NCBI RefSeq assembly: GCF_905171765.1
Contig: NC_053398.1
Coordinates: 51,272,338-51,336,337 of the forward strand
DNA from: Bufo bufo
Taxonomy: Eukaryota; Chordata; Amphibia; Anura; Bufonidae
Direction: 5' to 3'
DNA: 64,000 nt
Shown: positions 11,432 through 22,439 of the stretch, piece after piece
How positions within the stretch are numbered: the first letter of the stretch is position 1
How the letters are laid out: every line of letters begins with the position of its first letter
The notes under the pieces: model-generated
Told to the model about the DNA's origin: nothing
Seen by the model: the letters and a program-made list of their open reading frames with translations, nothing else
Database searches by the model: none
Position numbers and translations under genes: made by a program

Positions 11432-11612
11432 GGGCTTCTTCACACGAACATGCCGTATTTTGCAGTCTGCAAATTGCGGATCTGCAAAATACAGTTGCCG
11501 CCCGTGTGACTTCTGTAATTTACTGTCCGCATTGAAGTGAATGGGTCCGCACCAGAGCCACAAAAAAAGCAGCTCAGTTGCGGAACCAAACCATGGTCAT
11601 GTGAATGAGCCC
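11432..11612. mobile_element. short Harbinger-type MITE
   Basis: Starts GGGCTTCTTCACACGAAC after TAA and ends GTGAATGAGCCC before AAA, a slightly mutated target duplication. It contains ATTGAAGTGAATGGGTCCGC, as in the neighbouring MITEs. Confidence 0.55.
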
Positions 11613-11725
11613 AAAAGCATGTAATCATGATACATTCCCCCCAATTTTTGTGTATTAAACACGTACCCATTCATTTCCATGGGTCTGCAAAAAAAAAAAC
11701 ACCGCAAATGGATGTGTCCGTTTAA

Positions 11726-12043
11726 CCACCTCCGGACCGCCTAACGCAGATTCGCGTTCCGGAGGTGGCAGCGCTGCGCACAGTCACGCATATACGCGTC
11801 ATCTCGCGAGACGCGAGATTTCGCTCCAAGCCGGCCCGCGCATGCGCATCGCGGGCCGGCAAAAGTTAAAGAACAAGTTCGTCACCAGCCTGCCATCAAC
11901 GATCATTGGCTGGCAGGCTGGCGATTTTTAAAAAATCCAATCACAAGCCATATAACAGATCATATTAGTAAATATGATCTGTTATATGGCTTCTCTGCTC
12001 CTGTGCTGGTCCTTTTCGTCGGTTGGATCCAGCACAGGAGCAG
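11726..12043. repeat. hairpin ladder of PB-2 (five stems)
   Basis: H0 11726-11768 has CCACCTCCGGA/TCCGGAGGTGG. H1 11830-11860 has GCCGGCCCGCG/CGCGGGCCGGC. H2 11885-11921 has CCAGCCTGCCA/TGGCAGGCTGG. H3 has two perfect 21-bp arms, 11946-11966 and 11971-11991. H4 11995-12043 has CTGCTCCTGTGCTGG/CCAGCACAGGAGCAG. All stems are perfect. Compared with PB-1 several base pairs changed on both arms together. Confidence 0.88.
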
Positions 12044-12676
12044 ACTGAACTGTGAGTAGCACCAACACTACACCTTAGCCCCAGATCACCCCCCTGCACC
12101 CCAATTAACCCTTTGATCACCCCTTTGATCGCCCCTGTCAATCACCAGTGAAAGGAAAAAAAGTGATCAGTGTAAACTGTCACTTTTTTTTTTCCACTAG
12201 TATTGGCTGTTAGGTTTTAGGGATAGTTTAGGCCCCTTGGTTAGGTAGTTAGTGTCAGTTAGCGCCCACCCCACCGCACCGCAGTCACTTTTATTCGCTG
12301 AATAGCGTATCGCTAATCAGCATTTGTACTTTTATAGTATCTGTAAGTGATCAAAACTGATCACGGTCAGATCTATAATAGTATTAGTGTCACTTTAGTT
12401 CACCCTCCACCCAAAACGCAGTGTTTGCCCGATCAGGCCTGATCGGTCGCCCACACGTGCGTTCACCCACGCCCGCCCCACCGCAGTGACAAAAAATATA
12501 TATTTTTTGATCACTGCACATTCATTTAACACGCACTGCGGAGATAAAAAATCTGTTTTGATATTTTTTATCAACCGCAGCGGCCTCCGGTACTTCGCTA
12601 GCCTCCCCTTTGTAAGACAGGCTTGCTTTTTTTCTTGGGTAGTCTCAGGGAATACCCCTAAATTTAGTAGTCCAAA

Positions 12677-14629
12677 ATGTCAAACAGGGGGTATTCTTCT
12701 GAAGAGGCCTACAGGATTCTGACCCAGTCGGATGAGGAGTGGGAACCCTCATCTGACGAATCTAGCGGGTCAGAATATGAACCTGTAGAAAGCAGTGGCT
12801 CTCTGACCCAAAGTTCGGACGAGGAGGTGGAGGTCCCTGGCAGCACCAGGCGTACCTGGCCCCATGTCGCTAGACCACAGGTTATGCAGGATCCGCTTCA
12901 AGAGCAGCAGAGTGGGGCTGTCGCTGCCGGATCACGTGGTGAGGCATACACCAGCAGCGCAGCCCTCCCTGGACCTAGTACCAGCACTGCCGTACAACAT
13001 GGTGACGTGGCGAGCACCAGAAGGGCAGTTGAAGCTGGTACGGTGGCACGTGCACTAGTTACCCCGTCGCAGCCACCGCAAAGACAGGCCCGTAGAGCCC
13101 CTAGAATCCCTGAGGTGCTGGCAAACCCTGATTGGCAGTCACCAACTTCAGCCGCACCTGTAGTTCCCCCTTTCACCGCCCAGTCTGGAGTTCGGGTTGA
13201 GACGGCTCAAATCGGTTCGGCCCTGGGATTTTTTGAGCTGTTTTTGACTGCGGAGCTCTTGGACTTAGTCGTGGCAGAGACCAACCAGTATGCCACACAA
13301 TTTATATCCGCCAACCCGGGAAGCTTTTATGCCCAGCCTTTCCGGTGGAAACCAGTCCAAGTTTCCGAAATTAAATTTTTTTTGGGCCTTCTCCTCAACA
13401 TGGGCCTGACAAAAAAGCATGAATTGCGGTCATATTGGTCAATGCACCCGATTCATCACATGCCCATGTTCTCTGCTGCTATGTCCAGGGCACGATTTGA
13501 GGCCATCCTCCGTTTCCTGCATTTTAGCGACAACACCACCTCCCGTCCCAGAGGCCACCCAGCTTTTGACCGGCTCCACAAAATTCGGCCCCTCATAGAC
13601 CATTTCAACCAGAAATTTGCAGATTTGTATACCCCCGAGCAAAACATCTGCGTAGACGAGTCCCTAATACATTTTACCGGGCGCCTTGGCTTCAAACAGT
13701 ACATCCCAAGCAAGCGTGCCCGGTATGGGGTCAAATTGTATAAGCTCTGTGAAAGGGCCACAGGCTATACCCACAAATTTCGTGTCTATGAGGGAAAAGA
13801 TCAGACCCTGGAGCCGGTCGGTTGCCCTGACTACCTGGGGAGCAGTGGGAAGACAGTCTGGGACTTGGTGTCACCCTTATTCGGCAAGGGGTACCATCTT
13901 TATGTGGACAATTTTTACACAAGTGTGGCCCTCTTTAGGCATTTGTTTCTAGAACGGATTTGCGCCTGTGGCACCGCGCGAACTAGTCGCGTGGGCTTCC
14001 CCCAACGGCTTGTAACCACCCGTCTTGCAAGGGGGGAGAGGGCTGCCTTGTGTAACGAAGAACTGCTCGCGGTGAAATGGAGAGACAAGCGTGACGTTTA
14101 CATGCTCTCCTCCATTCACGCAGACACGACAATCCAAATTGAGCGAGCAACCCGTGTCATTGAAAAGCCCCTCTGTGTCCACGACTATAATGCGCTCATG
14201 GGAGGGGTGGACTTCAATGACCAGATGTTGTCTCCGTATTTAGTTTCCCGCAGAACCAGACGCTGGTATAAGAAGGTGTCTGTATATTTAATTCAATTGG
14301 CGCTGTACAATAGTTTTGTTCTCTACAGTAAGGCTGGGAGAACACGATCTTTCCTCAAATTCCAGGAAGAGATCATCGAGAACCTCCTTTACCCAGGAGG
14401 TTCCGTGGCCCCATCCCCCAGTGTAGTTAGCCGTCTACACGAGCGACATTTCCCCAGTGTCGTTCCTGGTACCTCAACCCAACCGTCACCCCGAAAAAGA
14501 TGTCGTGTCTGTAGCAGGAGTGGAATAAGGCGTGACACCCGCTATTTCTGTCCTGACTGTGCTGACCACCCTGCCCTATGCTATGGAGAGTGTTTCCGGA
14601 AGTACCACACACAGGTACACCTAGCATAG
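12677..14629 (+). CDS. piggyBac-family transposase (PGBD-like), intact
   Basis: A 650-aa single-exon protein that would cut and paste TTAA-flanked elements in the nucleus. Residues 1-60 are acidic and Ser-rich (SSDESSGSEYEP, QSSDEEVEV). Residues 60-170 are low complexity and Arg/Pro-rich. About 175-550 form the DDE transposase core. The likely catalytic aspartates are D327 (CVDESL), D411 (YVDNFYTS) and D512 (GGVDFNDQM). A C-terminal Cys/His domain at 609-648 has C609, C612, C625, C628, H631, C635, C639 and H644, matching the zinc-binding tail of the family. The ATG is the first in frame and matches the start in PB-1. No stop or frameshift is present. It may act on PB-1, PBN-1 and PBN-2, which share its termini or parts of them. 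Activity is not shown. Confidence 0.95.
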   Translation: MSNRGYSSEEAYRILTQSDEEWEPSSDESSGSEYEPVESSGSLTQSSDEEVEVPGSTRRTWPHVARPQVMQDPLQEQQSGAVAAGSRGEAYTSSAALPGPSTSTAVQHGDVASTRRAVEAGTVARALVTPSQPPQRQARRAPRIPEVLANPDWQSPTSAAPVVPPFTAQSGVRVETAQIGSALGFFELFLTAELLDLVVAETNQYATQFISANPGSFYAQPFRWKPVQVSEIKFFLGLLLNMGLTKKHELRSYWSMHPIHHMPMFSAAMSRARFEAILRFLHFSDNTTSRPRGHPAFDRLHKIRPLIDHFNQKFADLYTPEQNICVDESLIHFTGRLGFKQYIPSKRARYGVKLYKLCERATGYTHKFRVYEGKDQTLEPVGCPDYLGSSGKTVWDLVSPLFGKGYHLYVDNFYTSVALFRHLFLERICACGTARTSRVGFPQRLVTTRLARGERAALCNEELLAVKWRDKRDVYMLSSIHADTTIQIERATRVIEKPLCVHDYNALMGGVDFNDQMLSPYLVSRRTRRWYKKVSVYLIQLALYNSFVLYSKAGRTRSFLKFQEEIIENLLYPGGSVAPSPSVVSRLHERHFPSVVPGTSTQPSPRKRCRVCSRSGIRRDTRYFCPDCADHPALCYGECFRKYHTQVHLA

Positions 14630-14888
14630 GGATTGCATCTCACAGGACAGGCACACAGGGCTATTAGGGCCCTTTTACTCTCAGCTGCTGCAAACCTCTC
14701 CTTTCACCTGGGATAAAGTGCATAACGTACTTCGCCACATCTTTGGGCGATTTGCGCTTTGCACATTGTCCCATGGGGAAGGAGAGGTTTGTTCTATAAA
14801 GGTAAAAAAAACTAAACAAAAAAAAAATTACCGGTAAGTAAAAAAGTTTAAAAAGTTTAAAAAAGTTAATATGTTCTGTTCAAAAGTT

Positions 14889-14894
14889 AATAAA
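14889..14894 (+). terminator. poly(A) signal AATAAA after PB-2 transposase
   Basis: AATAAA lies 260 bases past the stop codon, followed by a T-rich tract. PB-1 has the same site at 5928-5933. It is the likely 3' processing signal of the transposase mRNA. Confidence 0.6.
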
Positions 14895-15479
14895 GTTATT
14901 GCTTTGCGGCCTGGTTTTTTCTTTTTTGTTTTGTTTTTTTTACCTTCCAGGTGGACCAACCGATCGACCAGCTGCAGCACTGATGTGCATTCGGACAGAA
15001 GCATTGTGCTGCTGTCAGATTACACGCAAGTCGGTGTATGCGGCGCTGCAAGACGAGATTTCTCCTCTGCAGTAAAAGATATGTTTGCCGAGGCATATGA
15101 GCTGAGGAGGTGGCGGTGTTCATATACTTTGGCAAACACTTTGTATATATAAAAAAAAAAATCCCGGCAATGATTTATTCATCCACATCGATTGATGTGA
15201 ATGGAGAAATCTGGTTTGCCAGGGCATACGAGCTGAAGTGGGTATGGATGTTGGGCGGAGCTCCTATGTCCTGGCAGACGCCTTTCCCCTCCTTTTTCTT
15301 TTTTTGGCAGAGATTTTTTCATCCACATTGATCGATGCGAATGAAAAAATCTGTGCCGTTCATTTTTTTCTTTCAGCCCAGAGGCTGAACGGAAAAAAAA
15401 AATCTCATTACCCGTATGCTCAATATAAGGAGAATAGCAGAAACTCCTAATGCTGGGCATACATGTAATGATTGCGGAG

Positions 15480-18060
15480 ACCCTCAAATGCCAGGGCAGT
15501 ACAAACACCCCACAAATAACACCATTTTGGAAAGAAGACACCCCAAGGTATTCGCTGAGGGGCATATTGAGTCCATGAAAGATTGAAATTTTTGTCCCAA
15601 GTTAGCGGAAAGGGAGACTTTGTGAGAACAAAATCCAAAAAATCAATTTCCGCTAACTTGTGCCAAAAATTTTTTTTTTCAATGAACTCGCCATGCCCCT
15701 CATTGAATACCTTGGGGTGTCTTCTTTCCAAAATGGGGTCACATGTGGGGTATTTATACTGCCCTGGCATTTTAGGGGCCCCAAAGCGTGAGAAGAAGTC
15801 TGGTATCCAAATGTCTAAAAATGCCCTCCTAAAAGGAATTTGGGCCCCTTTGCCCACCTAGGCTGCAAAAAAGTGTCACACATGTGGTATCTCCGTATTC
15901 AGCAGAAGTTGGGGAATATGTTTTGGGGTGTCATTTTACATATACCCATGCTGGGTGAGATAAATATCTTGGTCAAATGCCAACTTTGTATAAAAAAAAT
16001 GGGAAAAGTTGTCTTTTGCCAAGATATTTCTCTCACCCAGCATGGGTATATGTAAAATGACACCCCAAAACACATTCCTTACCTTCTCCTGAGTACGGAG
16101 ATACCAGATGTGTGACACTTTTTTGCAGCCTAGCTGGGCAAAGGGGCCCACATTCCAAAGAGCACCTTTCAGATTTCACAGGTCATTTACCTACTTACCA
16201 GACATTAGGGCCCCTGGAAAATGCCAGGGCAGTATAACTGCCCCACAAGTGACCCCATTTTGGAAAGAAGACACCCCAAGGTATTCCGTGAGGGGCATGG
16301 CAAGTTCCTAGAATTTTTTATTTTTTGTCACAAGTTAGTGGAAAATGATTTTTTTTTTTTTTTTTTTCATACAAAGTCTCCTATTCCACTAACTTGTGAC
16401 AAAATTTTTTTTTTTCCATGAACTCACTATGCCCATCAGCGAATACCTTGGGGTCTCTTCTTTCCCAAATGGGGTCACTTGTGGGGTAGTTATACTGCCC
16501 TGGCATTCTAGGGGCCCAAATGTGTGGTAGGGAGTTTGAAATCAAATTCAGTAAAAAATGACCTGTGAAATCCGAAAGGTGCTCTTTGGAATATGGGCCT
16601 CTTTGCCCACCTAGGCTGCAAAAAAGTGTCACACATCTGGTATCTCCGTACTCAGGAGAAGGTGGGGAATGTGTTTTGGGGTGTCATTTTATATATACCC
16701 ATGCTGGGTGAGAGAAATATCTTGGCAAAAGACAACTTTTCCCATTTTTTTATACAAAGTTGTCATTTGACCAAGATATTTATCTCACCCAGCATGGGTA
16801 TATGTAAAAAGACACCCCAAAACACATTCCTCAACTTCTCCTGAGTATGGCAATACCACATGTGTGACACTTTTTTGCAGCCTAGGTGGGCAAAGGGGCC
16901 CATATTCCAAAGAGCACCTTTCGGATTTCACTCGTCATTTTTTACAGAATTTGATTTCAAACTCCTTACCACACATTTGGGCCCCTAGAATGCCAGGGCA
17001 GTATAACTACCCCACAAGTGACCCCATTTTGGAAAGAAGAGACCCCAAGGTATTCGCTGATGGGCATAGTGAGTTCATGGAAGTTTTTATTTTTTGTCAC
17101 AAGTTAGTGGAATATGAGACTTTGTATGAAAAAAAAAAAAAAAAAAATCATCATTTTCCACTAACTTGTGACAAAAAATAAAAAATTCTAGGAACTCGCC
17201 ATGCCCCTCACGGAATAGCTTGGGGTGTCTTCTTTCCAAAATGGGGTCACTTGTGGGGTAGTTATACTGCCCTGGCATTCTAGGGGCCCAAATGTGTGGT
17301 AAGGAGTTAGAAATCAAATTCTGTAAAAAATGACCAGTGAAATCCGAAAGGTGCTCTTTGGAATATGGGCCCCTTTGCCCACCTAGGCTGCAAAAAAGTG
17401 TCACACATCTGGTATCTCCGTACTCAGGAGAAGGTGGGGAATGTGTTTTGGGGTGTCATTTTATATATACCCATGCTGGGTGAGAGAAATATCTTGGCAA
17501 AAGACAACTTTTCCCATTTTTTTATACAAAGTTGTCATTTGACCAAGATATTTATCTCACCCAGCATGGGTATATGTAAAAAGACACCCCAAAACACATT
17601 CCTCAACTTCTCCTGAGTACGGGGATACCAGATGTGTGACACTTTTTTGCAGCCTAGGTGGGCAAAGGGGCCCATATTCCAAAGAGCACCTTTCGGATTT
17701 CACAGGTCATTTTTTACTGAATTTGATTTCAAACTCTTTACCACACATTTGGGCCCCTAGAATGCCAGGGCAGTATAACTACCCCACAAGTGACCCCATT
17801 TTGGAAAGAAGAGACCCCAAGGTATTCGCTGATGGGCATAGTGAGTTCATAGAACTTTTTATTTTTTGTCACAAGTTAGTGGAATATGAGACTTTGTAAG
17901 AAAAAAAAAAAAAATCATCATTTTCCGCTAACTTGTGACAAAAAATAAAAAGTTCTATGAACTCACTATGCCCATCAGCGAATACCTTAGGGTGTGTACT
18001 TTCAGAAATGGGGTCATTTGTGGGGTGTTTGTACTATCTGGGCATTGTAGAACCTCAGGA
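15480..18060. repeat. alternating inverted ~385-bp array of PB-2 (7 dyads)
   Basis: Palindromes alternate B-A-B-A-B-A-B with centres near 15630, 15998, 16350, 16747, 17125, 17518 and 17900. The B anchor ATGCCAGGGCAG recurs at 16221, 16990 and 17762, so the direct period is 769-772 bp, made of two oppositely oriented monomers of about 385 bp. Later units are more alike than the first B unit. The arms hold no gene. Confidence 0.88.
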
Positions 18061-18596
18061 AACATGACAGGTGCTCAGAAAGTCAGAGCTGCTTCAAAAA
18101 GCGGAAATTCACATTTTTGTACCATAGTTTGTAAACGCTATAACTTTTACCCAAACCATTTTTTTTTTACCCAAACATTTTTTTTTTATCAAAGACATGT
18201 AGAACTATAAATTTAGAGCAAAATTTCTATATGGATGTCGTTTTTTTTGCAAAATTTTACAACTGAAAGTGAAAAATGTCATTTTTTTGCAAAAAAATCG
18301 TTAAATTTCGATTAATAACAAAAAAAGTAAAAATGTCAGCAGCAATGAAATACCACCAAATGAAAGCTCTATTAGTGAGAAGAAAAGGAGGTAAAATTCA
18401 TTTGGGTGGTAAGTTGCATGACCGAGCAATAAACGGTGAAAGTAGTGTAGGTCAGAAGTGTAAAAAGTGGCCTGGTCTTTCAGGGTGTTTAAGCACTGGG
18501 GGCTGAGGTGGTTAAGCAAATTATAGAACGTGTCCTATTCTTTTCCGTATTGTGGACAAGAATAGTCAATTCTAGTGATCGGAGAAAGAAAAATGA

Positions 18597-19830
18597 GGAT
18601 AATGATAGAACCGGGATTAATAGCACCATTTCTATTTTTGCAGATGACACTAAACTGTGCAGTCTATGGAAGATGTCCATATACTACAAGCTGGGCTTCA
18701 ACTTGGCAAATGAGGTTCAATGTGGATAAATGTAATGTTATGCATCTTGGTAGTAATAATCTCTCTGCTTCATATGTTCTAGGTGATGTAGCACTGGGAG
18801 AGTCACTTATAGAGAAGGATTTGGGTGTCCTTGTGGATGGTAGAATAAATAACAGCACACAATGTCAATCAGCTGCTTCTAAGGCCACCAGGATATTGTC
18901 ATGCATTAAATGAGGCATGGACTGGGGGGCAGGGGTGTAATATTACCACTTTACAAAGCGGTGGTGCGACCTCATCTGGAATATGCAGTCCAGTTCTGGG
19001 CACCAGTCCATAGAAAGGACGCTCTGCAGCTGGAGAAAGTACAGAGGAGAGCAACTAAACTGATAAGGGGCATGGAGGGTCTTAGTTATGAAGAAAGATT
19101 AAAATAATTGAATTTATTTAGTCTTGAGAAGAGACATCTAAGGCTGGGTTCAGACCTGAGCGTCTTTGATATGCGCGTTTAACGCGCGTTTTTGACGCGC
19201 GTTTTTTGCAATAGTAAACGCGCGTCTGACGCGCGTTTGTGTGATTGACTGCAATGTCCTATGGCCACAAACGCGCGTCAAAACGCCCCAAAGAAGCTCA
19301 AGTACTTGTTTGAGCGTAGGGCGTTTTACAGCGCGTTTTTCAGCGCTGTAAAACGCTCAAGTGAGAACCAGGGCCATAGGGAAGCATTGGTTTTCATGTG
19401 TTGAGCGTTTTACAGCGCGTTTGAACGCGCTGTAAAACGCTCAAGTGTGAACCCAGCCTAAGGGGGACATGATTAACCTATACAAATATATAAATGGGCC
19501 ATACAAAAAATATGGTGAAAAACTGTTCCATGTAAAATGCCCTTAAAAGACAAGGGGGCACTGCCTCCGACTGGAGAAGAAAAAGTTCAGTCTCCAGAAG
19601 CGTCAAAGCTTCTTTACTGTAAGAACTGTGAATCTGTGGAATAGACTTCCTCAGGACGTGGTCACAGCAGGAACAGTGGACAGTTTTAAAAAGGGTTTAG
19701 ATGAATTCTTAAAAGTAAATGACATTAATGCTTATGAAAACTTGTAGAAATCAGAGTCTCACTTCCTTCTGGGATTCGCGTCCCCACCTCTCCCTTGGTT
19801 GAACTTGATTGACTTATGTCTTTTTTCAAC
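18597..19830 (+). pseudogene. CR1-like LINE, 3' part of reverse transcriptase ORF2
   Basis: Pieces in shifting frames read [74 protein letters not shown] and DMINLYKYINGP. This is the RT C-terminal half of CR1-clade non-LTR retrotransposons. Several frameshifts and stops are present and a MITE interrupts it at 19142-19458. The end TTTTTTCAACCG...CTATGTAAC resembles the 3' end of such LINEs. The 5' part is missing, as is usual after incomplete reverse transcription. Confidence 0.85.
19142..19458. mobile_element. Harbinger-type MITE inside the LINE (317 bp)
   Basis: Ends GGCTGGGTTCA / TGAACCCAGCC, flanked by TAA at 19139-19141 and 19459-19461. Removing it and one TAA rejoins the LINE sequence. 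The interior is rich in GCGCGTTT and AAAACGCTCAA inverted repeats. Confidence 0.85.
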
Positions 19831-19984
19831 CGTATCAACTATGTAACAGGAAAGTGTCCGTATTTTTGCGAACTGCACATTTATGTAAATGGGGCACATT
19901 TACTATTTTGGCTGCGTCTGAATTGTGTTGTGTTCTGCACTAAACTGTGGCACATTTTTGTTGCACAGTGGCCTGCATTTATTA

Positions 19985-20446
19985 GGCTACTTTCACATCA
20001 GTATTTTACTTTCCGCTATTGAGATCCGTCATAGGATCTCAAGACCGGAGGAAAATGCTTCAGTTTTGTCCCTATTCATTGTCAATGGGGAGAAAACTGA
20101 ACGGAACAGAGTGCACCAGAATGCATTCTGTTCCATTTCATTGCATTCCCGTGACGCACACAAAAGCACTGCAATCGCTTTTGTGTGTGTCATGGGAACG
20201 CAATTATCAAGACGGATCTGTCATGAAACACAATGTAAGTCAATGATGATGGATCATTTTTTGGGGGAAAAACCGGATCCGGCTCCCATTGACTTACAAT
20301 GGATTAAGTGACGGATCTGTCTTGTTTATTTGGGAAATAATACAACCGGATCCGTTCTGAATGGATGCAGACAGTTGTATTATATACTAGATGTGTTTTT
20401 GCTGAACCCATGACTGATCCAGCAAAACGTAGATGTGAAAGTAGCC
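19985..20446. mobile_element. Harbinger-type MITE (462 bp)
   Basis: Ends GGCTACTTTCACATC / GATGTGAAAGTAGCC are exact inverted repeats flanked by TTA (19982-19984, 20447-20449). Internal palindromes include GATCCGGCTCCC and AATGGATT arms. Non-coding. Confidence 0.78.
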
Positions 20447-20449
20447 TTA

Positions 20450-20733
20450 ATCTGCATGTACCAAAATGTTGTCGTAAATTGTGCCAAAATTTGTTTTTGA
20501 AGAAATGTGGCTCATCTACTTTTTAGAGCAATCGCCACGAGGTATGGCTTAACGGAAAAAGGGGGTGCTTATCATGTGAGTACAGTGCAATCGACCTGTG
20601 AACAGATAGGAAATAACTATTCTAAATCACTATGGTGCACGTAATTCCCATCAGGGGAGCCGTGGTCAGTCTGAGACGTGGTCGACACACAGGCCGTGTT
20701 TCCCAAACTAAGCACAGTCGTATAAATCAGCCC
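20450..20733. other. non-coding stretch
   Basis: Nothing recognisable beyond short AT-rich sequence between two MITEs. Confidence 0.4.
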
Positions 20734-20736
20734 TAA

Positions 20737-21053
20737 GGGTACCTGCACACGTTGTAGAATGTGTGCGGTTTTTCTGAGTGGATTCCTGTGCGGAAAAGCT
20801 GCAGCGTAATATAGAACCAGCAAAATGTATGAGATTAAACAAATCTTATATGCACTTTGCAAATTCTTTTCTGCGCGGAAATTGACCTGATCTCCAAATC
20901 CACAGCGTGTCAATAATTTTTGCGGTTTTAGCTGCAGATTTCACCCTTTTCAAATGGAGGGTGAGATCTGCAGAGAACACCATCAAACCCACACCAAAAA
21001 CTGGTGTTAGAAATTGCAGTATTTGGTGCATGTTCACCCGTACCCATGCACCC
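20737..21053. mobile_element. Harbinger-type MITE, diverged
   Basis: Starts GGGTACCTGCACACG after TAA and ends CGTACCCATGCACCC before TTA, so both flanks fit TWA. Arms are imperfect. Immediately after it (21057 on) a similar MITE start, GGCTTCCTTCACATG, is cut short by the satellite. Confidence 0.5.
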
Positions 21054-21159
21054 TTAGGCTTCCTTCACATGTTTTTTTTGCCGAGTTTATTTGGCTTGTA
21101 AAAAAAAGTTTTTCAAGTGTTTGTTTTTTTACAGTCCTATAGAGAAACCTATGGGAAAA

Positions 21160-21990
21160 GCAGAGTGTGCTTGGCGTGCACGCTGACCTGCATTCCCTGG
21201 ATTTTGTGTGGCTGTCATGGCCCATGAACAGGTGGGAACTAGTGTTAGGGACCACTCAAATGGAGGCGACTTTGACGTGGTGAGTGGCTTATTACGCTTT
21301 GGCCAAAATGTACACCAATGCCTCATCCAGCATGGAGGCAGGGCAGAATGCTGGATATAGAGTGCGATCACATTTGTATTCTCCGTTTGTATATGTATTT
21401 CGCCATAGTGATCTGCACCTATATACAGGTTGTGCTGACTCAATTCCCCAAAAAAATTTCTTTGTAGTATGTATTGGAGGTGTGGCGATCTCCTTTGAGT
21501 CATGCACACCTGACCAGTCAATCTGTCCTGGAGGCTGGTTTTAAAGTCAGTATAAAACTGAGTCTGCTTATATAGAACCTACCAGTAGCCATTTGGCTCC
21601 AGGAGAAGTATATGGTGGGCTCAGCATGCATGTTGGTACTTGCATCCCTGGATCCGATGAAAGCTGTAATGGCACCGGACGGGGTTAAAAGCAGAGTGTG
21701 CTTGGCGTGCACGCTGACCTGCATTCCCTGGACTTTATGTGGCTGTCATGGCCCACAAACAGGTAGGAACTAGTGTTAGGGACCACTCCATAGAGGCGAC
21801 CTTGACGTGGTGAGTGGCTTATTACGCTTTGGCCAAAATGTACACCAATGCCTCATCCAGCATGGAGGCAGGGCAGAATGCTGGATATAGAGTGCGATCA
21901 CATTTGTATTCTCCGTTTGTATATGTATTTCGCCATAGTGATCTGCACCTATATACAGGTTGTGCTGACTCAATTCCCCAAAAAAATTTC
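21160..21990 (-). repeat. ~531-bp satellite, 1.6 monomers
   Basis: The same tandem repeat as at 57009-57778 and 63081-64000 but in opposite orientation. GCAGAGTGTGCTTGGC occurs at 21160 and again at 21691, a period of 531 bp. Monomers here differ from those at 57-64 kb by many substitutions, whereas those at 57-64 kb are nearly identical to each other. Small ORFs in it are by-products. Confidence 0.8.
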
Positions 21991-22010
21991 TATGAAAAAC
22001 AACACACGTA

Positions 22011-22439
22011 AGCCTCATTCACACATCCGTGTCAGTGCTCAAATCTGTGAGCAGGTGGTCAGTGATGCATCATTGAAGCTGTCCGTGAAGGATCCGTGTT
22101 GGGTCCGTGTGTCCATTTTTGGCTGTCCTTGTTGCTTCCGTGTTTCACTGACACTGAGCAGCTGAATTTTTTTTTCAAAGTATCGCTTCTTAATGATCTG
22201 TGAAACACGGATGCAACACGGATGGCATCCGTGTTGCATCTGTGGTTTTCACTGACCCATAGACTATAATGGACGTGACGGACAAAATAGAGCATGCATC
22301 CATGCTAAAAACACGAATCCATGGACCGTGCTTGAACACTGATGTCTGAATACACACATTAAAATGAATGGGGACGTGTGCTGTCCATGGAGAATGCGCA
22401 CATCAAACGTCGGTTAAAAACTGACGTGTGAATGAGGCT
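22011..22439. mobile_element. Harbinger-type MITE (429 bp)
   Basis: Ends AGCCTCATTCACACATC / GACGTGTGAATGAGGCT, with GTA and TTA flanks (one mutated). It interrupts the end of the satellite stretch. The interior has CACGGATGCAACACGGATG-type repeats. Non-coding. Confidence 0.7.

Larger units (their letters stand above)
11726..18511 (+). mobile_element. PB-2, piggyBac-like element with intact transposase
   Basis: A 6.79-kb element with perfect TTAA duplications (11722-11725 and 18512-18515). Left end CCACCTCCGGACCGCC; right end GGGGGCTGAGGTGG. Order: five-stem hairpin ladder (11726-12043), leader, transposase (12677-14629), poly(A) signal (14889-14894), spacer, alternating array with 7 dyads (about 15480-18060) and conserved right end. 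The flanks look like one interrupted Harbinger-type MITE (left ...CAAATGGATGTGTCCG, right ...TAGAACGTGTCCTATTC). It has all visible parts of an autonomous transposon, though its long array is unusual for the superfamily. Confidence 0.9.
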
